From the NCBI RefSeq assembly GCF_947498015.1, contig NZ_CANMIR010000001.1, positions 186,001 through 250,000 of the forward strand: a DNA stretch of 64,000 nucleotides. The letters are read 5' to 3'. A program made the translations under genes and the position numbers. This document shows positions 57,752-64,000 of the stretch, in pieces. The stretch is from an uncultured Neptuniibacter sp. (GTDB lineage: Bacteria; Pseudomonadota; Gammaproteobacteria; Pseudomonadales; Balneatricaceae). Within the stretch, counting starts at the first letter, position 1. Each line of letters begins with the position of its first letter. A model generated the notes under the pieces. The model was not told where the DNA came from. It did no database searches and was given only the letters and a program-made list of their open reading frames with translations.

Positions 57752-57783
57752 TGTGACACAGTGTCGCGCGACATACTGTCACA
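57752..57783. promoter_or_regulatory. Palindromic operator array upstream of the TonB receptor
   Basis: A 32-bp near-perfect palindrome begins TGTGACA and ends TGTCACA, with the perfect 12-bp core TGTCGCGCGACA. It can be read as two overlapping sites of TGAC-N5-GTC type, matching the array at 51153. It lies 59-90 bases before the receptor start. Confidence 0.75.
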
Positions 57784-57810
57784 CTCAACTGCCAGCGACC
57801 AAAGAGGGAT

Positions 57811-57843
57811 AAAAAACAAAAAAGCGACCCGGACGGTCGCTTT
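57811..57843 (-). terminator. thrH terminator
   Basis: AAAGCGACC pairs with GGTCGCTTT around a five-base loop; on the reverse strand T residues follow. It is 29 bases after the thrH stop. Confidence 0.85.
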
Positions 57844-57871
57844 AAATATTCTTTCTGATACCAGACGGCTC

Positions 57872-58489
57872 TTACAAAGTCAGATCACGGTTACTTGCTT
57901 TAATAAACTCTTTCTTAAGATCTTCATAAGTGTGAACCGCAGGGAATTGAGGGAATTCTGCAATCACATTATCTGGGGCGTGGAACAGAATGCCGGCTTC
58001 TGCCTGCTTCAACATAGTGGTGTCATTATAAGAATCACCCGCTGAAATAACGCGGTAGTTCAACAACTGGAAGGCACGCACGGACTGGCGTTTAGGATCT
58101 TTCTGGCGAAGCGTATAATCGGTAATACGTCCCTCTTCATTGACCTCCAACTTGTGGCACAGCAAAGTCGGGAAACCTAACTGACGCATCAGAGGCTGAG
58201 AGAACTCGTAGAACGTATCTGACAGAATCACAACCTGGAAGCGTTCACGCAACCAGTTAACAAATTCAACAGCACCCTCAAGCGGTTCAAGCTTGCTGAT
58301 GGTTTCCTGAATTTGAGGCAGTTTCAGGCCATGCTCATCAAGAATGCGCAGACGCTGCTGCATCAACTCGTCATAGCAAGGAATATCACGTGTTGTCGCT
58401 TTTAGCTCTTCAATACCAGTTTCTTCAGCAAAAGCGATCCAGATTTCTGGGATCAGTACCCCTTCAAGGTCAAGACATGCGAGTTCCAC
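57872..58489 (-). CDS. thrH: ThrH: phosphoserine phosphatase / homoserine phosphotransferase
   Basis: A 205-residue HAD-family enzyme. The HAD motif I reads DLEGVLIPE with the nucleophile at Asp7, motif II is LSDTF at about 94, and the C-terminal motif GDSYNDTTML is at about 149. ThrH in P. aeruginosa dephosphorylates phosphoserine and can transfer phosphate to homoserine. The start is GTG 58489, with AGGAG six bases before it. The genome also has a ThrB-like kinase (2149), so two routes to phosphohomoserine may coexist. Confidence 0.92.
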   Translation of the reverse strand: MELACLDLEGVLIPEIWIAFAEETGIEELKATTRDIPCYDELMQQRLRILDEHGLKLPQIQETISKLEPLEGAVEFVNWLRERFQVVILSDTFYEFSQPLMRQLGFPTLLCHKLEVNEEGRITDYTLRQKDPKRQSVRAFQLLNYRVISAGDSYNDTTMLKQAEAGILFHAPDNVIAEFPQFPAVHTYEDLKKEFIKASNRDLTL

Positions 58490-58600
58490 GTGTAACTCCT
58501 AAATTATATTTGGTGTGCTTTTTTGATACGCTAAATCAGCGTTTATTGCGCGCCAATTTACCTGCAATAGCCATACCTTGCAAGGCACTATTAGGCCTAT

Positions 58601-59497
58601 TCAGGCCGACAGCGCTGCTCGTTCCTGCTCGACTTTATCCATTATGAAACTAATAAACAGCCGGACTTTTGCAGGAAGGTACTGTCGATGCGGATATAGC
58701 AGTTGCACTTCACGCCCGATCGGTTGCCAAAGAGGAAGGACCGTCACCATCCGTCCATAGGTCAGGGACTCCCCAACAACATAGTCTGGCAGATTCGCAA
58801 TACCCAATCCGGCCTCGACGGATTCAGCAGCTGCACTGAGCTCATCGATACGTAATCGGGGTTCTGCACTAAAGGTATGTAGCCGCCCCTCCCGGTCATG
58901 GAAATTCCAACTGGGTGAACTCCGCGACATAATCAACGGATAATTGCGCAGGTCGTCCAGAGTTTCGGGATGGCCCAGCTTTAGAATCAACTCTCTGCTT
59001 GCACATAATGAGAAACGAGAGGTGAAAAGCGGACGGCAGATCCAGTCCCGTATCTTAATATCTCCAATGCGGAAAGCGATATCCACTCCCTCCGCCTTCA
59101 GATCCACATTTCGGTTCACCAGCATCAGATCTAGATGGATCCCCGGATGCAACTCCATAAACTCAAAAAACCAAGCATTCAGAAGCGCATTTGCCAGACT
59201 CACAGGAGCAGTCACCCTAAGCTCTCCTGTCGGAGATGTCAGTTCACTATCAACCCCCTGAGTAGCTTCAGTCAGTTCAGAATAGAGCGGCTGACATCGC
59301 CGGTAAAACAGTGTCCCTGCTTCTGTCAGGGTCAACTTCCGCGCACTGCGGTAGAGCAGTTGGTAACCCAACTGCTCTTCCAGCTGCTGAATACGGCGAC
59401 TCAAGGTAGAGGTCGGCATTTTAAGATGGTCTGCCGCTTTGATGTAGCTGCCCTGCTCGGCCACTGTGACAAACAGGAATAGGTTTTGATAATCCAT
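58601..59497 (-). CDS. LysR-family regulator
   Basis: A 298-residue regulator with the N-terminal HTH (YIKAADHLKMPTSTLSRRIQQLEEQLG, about residues 18-44) and a substrate-binding domain. Its type (GELRVTAPVSLANALL, LNVDLK-like) is that of the CrgA/DsdC-like group that controls diverse metabolic genes. It is divergent from the sigma-54 activator gene with 95 bases between them. Confidence 0.9.
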   Translation of the reverse strand: MDYQNLFLFVTVAEQGSYIKAADHLKMPTSTLSRRIQQLEEQLGYQLLYRSARKLTLTEAGTLFYRRCQPLYSELTEATQGVDSELTSPTGELRVTAPVSLANALLNAWFFEFMELHPGIHLDLMLVNRNVDLKAEGVDIAFRIGDIKIRDWICRPLFTSRFSLCASRELILKLGHPETLDDLRNYPLIMSRSSPSWNFHDREGRLHTFSAEPRLRIDELSAAAESVEAGLGIANLPDYVVGESLTYGRMVTVLPLWQPIGREVQLLYPHRQYLPAKVRLFISFIMDKVEQERAALSA

Positions 59498-59592
59498 GTG
59501 ATCCCATATATAGGATTTAAGTTCTCATTATTACCTATAAATTTAATATACGAGATCAACTAGAATCAATTAAAAAATTATGAGCGCATTCC

Positions 59593-61275
59593 ATGGATAC
59601 AATTTCTCTACTGGATGATAAACACCTCAGCCATCAGATCCGCTTCCAGGATCGGGATGGTCAGATCTGGTTGGATGAGCAGCGTGTATTACTCCTGCAA
59701 CTAACCGCCCTGGCAGAATTTCGCAAAGAACAGATTGATACCGTCGGGCTTGAAAGAGCGAAAGGTTTCTTTATGCGCCTCGGCTATAGCCTGGGGAAAA
59801 AAGATGCGCAGTTGGCTCTAAGACTGGGTAAGAGCAAAAGTGCCATCAACCTTATCCGTACTGGCTTCAGCCTTCACTCGCTCAAAGGAATGGTTAAAAC
59901 GGTAGAACAGGCTCTGGAAGTGGATCAGAGCCAGAACCATTTCTATGCCGAATACCTGATGCACGACTCCTATGAAGCAGAGATGTTCAAATCTGAGCTA
60001 GGCACTCTGGATGAACCGGTTTGCTGGAGCCTGATAGGCCATGCCAGCGCCTTCACCTCGGCCCTGCTCGGACAGGAGATTCTATTTAAAGAGATCACCT
60101 GTACTGGTTGCGGTGATAGCAACTGTCTGCTCGTCGGTAAACCTGCAGCACAGTGGGAGGACGTGGATACCTACCGTAATTATTTCAGTAAGAATCCGAT
60201 CATAGAAGAGCTGTATGAGCTGCAATCGCAGATCTCCGTATTGCGACATAAAGTAGATAATGAATCGACTTTGGGTAACTTTCGCGGCCAGTCCAGCGAA
60301 TTTAAAAACGTGTGTAAACTGGCCAATCGGGCTGCCGAAGCCAGTGTTACCGTCCTTCTATTGGGTGAAACCGGTGTAGGTAAAGAGCTCGTCGCCCGTG
60401 GCATCCATGATGCCAGTGAACGTAAAGATAACAGCTTTGTAGCGGTAAACTGTGCTGCTATCCCGCCCGATCTGATCGAATCAGAGCTGTTTGGTGTTGA
60501 AAAAGGAGCCTTTACCGGTGCCACTCAATCCCGTGAAGGGCGATTTGAACGCGCCCATCAGGGCACTATCTTTCTGGATGAGGTGGTTGAACTCTCCCCA
60601 CGTGCTCAGGCAGCACTGCTGAGAGTACTTCAGGAGGGTGAACTGGAACGTGTAGGCGATAACCAAACCCGGTTAATAGACGTTCGCGTGGTTGCCGCTA
60701 CCAATGAATCGCTTGAAGAAGCGGTCCGTGAAGGTCGCTTCAGAGCCGATCTCTACTATCGACTTAATGTCTATCCGATCCATATCCCTGCGCTTCGAGA
60801 TCGACGCGATGACATCCCCCTGCTCATCGAGCATTTCCTGGAGAAGTATCACGCTTACTACAACAAGCGTACCGCCGGACTCTCAGGACTGGCAATGCAG
60901 GCGATGATGAATTATGAGTGGCCCGGCAATGTACGTGAGCTGGAAAACCTGATTGAACGCGGTCTCATCCTGACCGATAACGGGGAGGAGGTCAGTGCGC
61001 AATCGCTTTTCCCAACATTAGAGATTCCCCAAGAGAGCCAGCGAATCTCTGAAGATGGTCATCTTGTTGAAGCTTCAGAGCTGATCGAACAGGAAGAGAA
61101 TGAGCACTGGATCAATCAGGCACTGCACGCTTGCGAATCACTGGAAGATATTGAGAAAAAACTGCTGGATTTTGCCCTGGATAAAGCTCAGGGCAATGTC
61201 TCTGAAGCAGCCAGGGTATTGGGCATCTCGCGCCCTACCCTAGCCTACCGAATGAAGAAGATGGAAGAACGATGA
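59593..61275 (+). CDS. Sigma-54 activator with XylR_N and V4R sensor domains
   Basis: A 560-residue regulator of the XylR/DmpR/PoxR type. An N-terminal XylR_N domain (about residues 10-110) and a V4R domain (about 115-200, with [13 protein letters not shown]) sense a ligand, usually an aromatic compound. The AAA+ domain (about 232-460) has the Walker A GETGVGKE, the sigma-54 contact GAFTGA, and the Walker B region GTIFLDEV. A Fis-type HTH ends the protein ([23 protein letters not shown]). It overlaps the next gene by four bases, which is unusual for this class. Confidence 0.93.
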   Translation: MDTISLLDDKHLSHQIRFQDRDGQIWLDEQRVLLLQLTALAEFRKEQIDTVGLERAKGFFMRLGYSLGKKDAQLALRLGKSKSAINLIRTGFSLHSLKGMVKTVEQALEVDQSQNHFYAEYLMHDSYEAEMFKSELGTLDEPVCWSLIGHASAFTSALLGQEILFKEITCTGCGDSNCLLVGKPAAQWEDVDTYRNYFSKNPIIEELYELQSQISVLRHKVDNESTLGNFRGQSSEFKNVCKLANRAAEASVTVLLLGETGVGKELVARGIHDASERKDNSFVAVNCAAIPPDLIESELFGVEKGAFTGATQSREGRFERAHQGTIFLDEVVELSPRAQAALLRVLQEGELERVGDNQTRLIDVRVVAATNESLEEAVREGRFRADLYYRLNVYPIHIPALRDRRDDIPLLIEHFLEKYHAYYNKRTAGLSGLAMQAMMNYEWPGNVRELENLIERGLILTDNGEEVSAQSLFPTLEIPQESQRISEDGHLVEASELIEQEENEHWINQALHACESLEDIEKKLLDFALDKAQGNVSEAARVLGISRPTLAYRMKKMEER

Positions 61276-61676
61276 TCACTCAGAATATAGCTGAACAGTT
61301 AATCCGGTCAGCCGAAGAGAAAGCCAACGCACTTGGGGTCAATGTATGCATAGCGATCACCGATGCTGGAGCCCACTTGTGCGCATTCAAGCGGATGGAT
61401 CATGCCTTTACAGGCTCAGTGGATGTCGCCATCGGCAAAGCCCGGACTTCTGCACTTTTTCCGGTTCCTTCCGGAGCTTTCGGCGCGTTGGTTCGTGAAG
61501 AGAAATTAACCGGCATGGAACTGACCAACCAGGGTCTGGTTGCTTTTCCGGGAGGCCTCCCAATCATGTATGGGAAACAGCAGATCGGTGCGATCGGCAT
61601 TTCAGGCGCAACGGCAGAACAGGATGATGAGATCGCCCGCTACGCAGAGACCAATATTGAGGAAAACATCAGATGA
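61272..61676 (+). CDS. GlcG/HbpS-like (DUF336) protein
   Basis: A 134-residue protein of the haem-binding HbpS/GlcG family. Typical segments are [29 protein letters not shown] and [30 protein letters not shown]. Such proteins occur with oxygenases and catabolic operons; their role is unclear. ATGA overlaps link it to genes on both sides. Confidence 0.9.
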   Translation: MITQNIAEQLIRSAEEKANALGVNVCIAITDAGAHLCAFKRMDHAFTGSVDVAIGKARTSALFPVPSGAFGALVREEKLTGMELTNQGLVAFPGGLPIMYGKQQIGAIGISGATAEQDDEIARYAETNIEENIR

Positions 61677-62695
61677 GCCAATTAAAACTCAGCATCGTTG
61701 ATCAGGCCCCGGTTCACGACAATAAAACTCAGGCTGATGCCCTGCATGATAGCGTTAAGCTGGCCCAACTGGCAGATTCACTCGGTTATCACCGCTATTG
61801 GATCGCAGAGCATCATGCAACACCCTCCTATGCCAGTCCATGCCCTGAAATTATTATCGGACAGATTGCGGCCAATACCCAGAACATCAAGGTGGGAAGC
61901 GGCGGTGTCATGCTATCGCATTACAGTCCCTATAAAGTGGCTGAGGTATTCCGCACACTGGAAGCATTCTTCCCCGGCCGGATCGATTTAGGGGTAGGTC
62001 GTGCACCCGGAGGCTCTGAACTACCAACACGCGCACTGGCCTTCCCTTACGATCCTGCAGGGAGAGAGAATTTTCCCGAGTTACTCAGATCATTGACCGG
62101 ATTCATTGACGACCAGATGCCTGAAGACCACCCTTTCAATGGGTTGAAAACGACTCCGCAGGGTGGCAACAAACCCGCCATCTGGACTCTTGGTTCCAGC
62201 GATGGAAGTATCGACCTTGCCGCTGAGCTTGGCCTTGGCTTTGTATTAGCACTGTTTATTGGTACGCATGAGCGTCCGGCGGATATCATTGCCCGCTACC
62301 GCAAGGCCTTTCGTCCTAGACCAGGCAGCTCTATTGAGACACCTCAGGCAGCCATCTCCAGTGCGGTAATCTGCGCAGGTACACAGGAGGAAGCGGAGCT
62401 TTTAGCGGCCTCACATACATACTGGAAAGTGAACGCTTTCCGTCATGGGATCCGGGAGGGGATAAAACCCCCTGAAGAGTGTATGGATCTTTATAAAAAG
62501 ATGTCGCCGACTGACCAGTCTTACTTTGATGAAACCCGTAATAGCATGATCACCGGTACACCGGAGCAGTGCCGGGAAGAGCTGGAAGCACAGGCGGATT
62601 TCTACAAGGTCGATGAAGTGATTGCGGTTGCTGTAACCTATAGCTTTGAGAAACGTTGCCAGAGCTACACCCTGCTTGCAGAGGCATTCAGCTGA
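61673..62695 (+). CDS. LLM-class flavin-dependent oxidoreductase
   Basis: A 340-residue bacterial-luciferase-like monooxygenase that uses reduced FMN or F420-type flavin. Family marks are LSIVDQAPVHD at the start, RYWIAEHHATPSYASPCPEI, VGSGGVMLSHYSPYKVAE and FPGRIDLGVGRAPGG. Together with the GlcG-like protein it forms an operon with the V4R activator; oxidation of an aromatic or alkane-type substrate is a reasonable guess, not proven. Confidence 0.92.
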   Translation: MSQLKLSIVDQAPVHDNKTQADALHDSVKLAQLADSLGYHRYWIAEHHATPSYASPCPEIIIGQIAANTQNIKVGSGGVMLSHYSPYKVAEVFRTLEAFFPGRIDLGVGRAPGGSELPTRALAFPYDPAGRENFPELLRSLTGFIDDQMPEDHPFNGLKTTPQGGNKPAIWTLGSSDGSIDLAAELGLGFVLALFIGTHERPADIIARYRKAFRPRPGSSIETPQAAISSAVICAGTQEEAELLAASHTYWKVNAFRHGIREGIKPPEECMDLYKKMSPTDQSYFDETRNSMITGTPEQCREELEAQADFYKVDEVIAVAVTYSFEKRCQSYTLLAEAFS

Positions 62696-62714
62696 TAGGG
62701 TACACCAGATAAAA

Positions 62715-62777
62715 AGAAACCCCGCAGCGATGCGAGGTTTCTAAAAAATAAAAACCACCCTTTCAGGTGGTTTTTTT
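62715..62777. terminator. Double hairpin terminator between convergent genes
   Basis: Two hairpins lie in tandem: GAAACC...GGTTTC (62716-62741) and AAAACCACC...GGTGGTTTT (62751-62774), the second followed by T residues and preceded by A residues, so it can end both the flavin oxidoreductase transcript and panD. Confidence 0.9.
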
Positions 62778-62787
62778 AAAATCTTGG

Positions 62788-63222
62788 TCAGATATCTTTT
62801 GGCTGAACAGGGATAGCCTGTTTCATACCTGTCAGTACATTGCGCTGATGAAGTTCTTCATCAGTTGCACCAACACCGCCATCTGCCTTGGCATTTTCGA
62901 AATAGCACAACGTAGGCTGGTGCTCGTCCGCTTCTTTTTCGTCCAACTGGACATAAGAAGCGATGATCAGCAGGTCACCTTTGCTTGCTTTGTGCGCTGC
63001 CGCGCCATTAACAGAGATGATTCCACTGTTATCTTCTGCACGGATTGCATATGTAGTGAAGCGTTCACCATTGTTGATGTTATAAATATGAATCAATTCA
63101 TATTCACGAATGCCTGATTTATCAAGCAATACACCATCGATTGCACATGAACCTTCGTAGTGCAGTTCTGCATGAGTTACCGTGACCCGGTGCAGCTTAC
63201 ACTTCAAGAATGTCTGCAGCAT
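62788..63222 (-). CDS. panD: Aspartate 1-decarboxylase
   Basis: PanD makes beta-alanine for pantothenate. The self-cleavage site that forms the pyruvoyl group is present in YEGSCAIDG (Gly-Ser, about residues 24-25), with the conserved [14 protein letters not shown] and [17 protein letters not shown]. The protein (144 residues) is longer than usual because of an insertion near the C-terminus (about 112-136, with [17 protein letters not shown]) before the final AIPVQ. Confidence 0.94.
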   Translation of the reverse strand: MLQTFLKCKLHRVTVTHAELHYEGSCAIDGVLLDKSGIREYELIHIYNINNGERFTTYAIRAEDNSGIISVNGAAAHKASKGDLLIIASYVQLDEKEADEHQPTLCYFENAKADGGVGATDEELHQRNVLTGMKQAIPVQPKDI

Positions 63223-63723
63223 AGACTAAAATCCTGCGTTTGCTCATCTGTACCAGATTACTCTGGTTTCCCCCTTTCGCCACTCAACCATAGTCCGATA
63301 AACAATAGTTTTATCGACTTCAGTTGTGAGGCACATAACGCCACACTTATCAGTAGATGGCTCAGTATGAACCTGATAACCCATCTGAAGTGTGCTTTCT
63401 TTCTATACCGGCATCTCAACCAGCTTTGTTGCGGCGCACATATTACTAAAAAACGTTCAGAATATTAACCAAACATTGATTAAATTGTATTCATACGACA
63501 CAAAGGGCGGCTATTCTACCATCATCTACTGAAAATTTAAGAGGGAAAACACCTATTCTTTAGATCAAAGCACTCCTAAATCCCTGATGTTAATAGCATC
63601 CAGGTTTTAATGGTCAAATTGAAACTGACTCATCAAGACATTAACTTTACTCACTCCCTTTCTTAACTAATTGATTTACAATACCCATCTTAATTTTGTA
63701 GTCGCTGATTCAGGTATTCCACT
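63223..63723. other. Intergenic region between panD and metH
   Basis: These 501 bases separate divergent genes. An open frame of about 100 codons starts inside panD on the opposite strand, but has no ribosome site or recognisable pattern. I searched for MetJ boxes, a cobalamin or SAM riboswitch and found no convincing match. The region is AT-rich. Confidence 0.5.
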
Positions 63724-64000
63724 GTGACAGATAAAACCTTGACCGAAACGCTTTCAGAAAGCTTAAAAAACCGCATCATGATTTTGGATGGTGGCATGGG
63801 CACCATGATCCAGGATTACAAACTTGAAGAGGCGGATTACCGTGGTGAGCGCTTTGCTGACTGGCATATTGAAGTCAAAGGTAACAATGACCTTCTGGTT
63901 CTGTCCAAGCCGGACATCATCAGAGCGATCCACAAAGAATACCTGCTGGCTGGTGCAGATATCATAGAGACCAACACGTTCAATGCCACTCAGATCGCTA
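63724..64000 (+). CDS. metH: Methionine synthase, cobalamin-dependent (N-terminal part)
   Basis: The gene runs off the right edge after 92 codons. The visible part is the start of the homocysteine-binding barrel with [14 protein letters not shown], then [36 protein letters not shown]. The start is taken as GTG 63724 (AGG about nine bases upstream). MetH transfers the methyl group from methyl-THF to homocysteine. Confidence 0.94.
   Translation, partial: MTDKTLTETLSESLKNRIMILDGGMGTMIQDYKLEEADYRGERFADWHIEVKGNNDLLVLSKPDIIRAIHKEYLLAGADIIETNTFNATQIA

Noticed and set aside
58575..58584. CCTTGCAAGG palindrome between thrH and the LysR gene
   Set aside because: A single 10-bp palindrome without a second copy or proximity to a clear promoter; could be chance.
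63160..63468. Open frame of about 100 codons between panD and metH
   Set aside because: It overlaps the panD start on the other strand, lacks a ribosome site and gives a Cys/Ser/Leu-rich sequence without features.
63223..63723. Possible cobalamin or SAM riboswitch before metH
   Set aside because: No conserved core sequences or convincing multi-stem structure could be seen by eye.

Overview
The window looks like a chromosomal segment of a marine gammaproteobacterium, probably in or near the Oceanospirillaceae (Neptuniibacter, Neptunomonas, Amphritea and Marinobacterium are the kind of genera I have in mind). This is inferred from protein content only: a second elongation factor G, MaoP/DUF413 next to an HdfR-like regulator, ThrH, EI-Ntr (PtsP), the AcnD/PrpF version of the methylcitrate cycle, and LpxH and TonB systems that imply an outer membrane. 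Genes are dense, mostly with good Shine-Dalgarno sites. I see no rRNA, tRNA, insertion sequence, prophage or CRISPR array.

Layout. 1-3.1 kb: end of gcvT, then lipA, a sarcosine-oxidase-gamma-like gene and a homoserine-kinase-like gene (one-carbon, lipoate and threonine metabolism). 3.4-8.3 kb: a small conserved protein, a radical SAM protein, ptsP and mgtE. 8.4-13.6 kb: a reverse-strand cluster bounded by two DUF413 (MaoP-type) genes; its core is an ATP-grasp ligase overlapping a fused N-formylglutamate amidohydrolase/DUF1704 metallopeptidase, followed by a small charged protein; an hdfR-like gene diverges at the far end. 13.9-21.6 kb: katG with a candidate OxyR site, an alkylation-repair pair (ada and an alkA-like glycosylase) around an EamA transporter, and small accessory genes including a decayed transglutaminase-like gene. 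21.6-31.2 kb: PhoD phosphatase, a DUF3179 protein, hisI, purU, a chemoreceptor and a GGDEF-EAL protein. 31.6-40 kb: glnS, ppiB-lpxH, miaE, a LysE exporter, EF-G2 and two small proteins.

40.2-48.2 kb: a complete propionate (2-methylcitrate) catabolic operon, gntR-prpB-prpC-acnD-prpF, transcribed leftward. A perfect 12-bp palindrome lies before gntR and again before the adjacent alpha/beta hydrolase, which points to a two-promoter regulon. Every gap between its structural genes holds a hairpin. 48.4-50.9 kb: pabB and an HD-GYP phosphodiesterase.

51.1-57.8 kb: a self-contained TonB uptake island. A tightly overlapping operon encodes an anchored periplasmic protein, a membrane polyferredoxin, a DsbD/CcdA-like membrane protein, ExbB, ExbD and TonB; it converges on a TonB-dependent receptor. 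Matching inverted-repeat operators (TGTGAC-N5-GTCACA type) sit before both promoters. The combination suggests uptake coupled to electron transfer into the periplasm; the substrate is unknown. 57.9-64 kb: thrH, a LysR regulator, an overlapping operon of a V4R/sigma-54 activator with a GlcG-like protein and a flavin monooxygenase, panD, and the start of metH.

The two best candidates for an undescribed system are the ligase/peptidase/DUF413 cluster (8.4-12.6 kb) and the redox-linked TonB island (51.1-57.8 kb).
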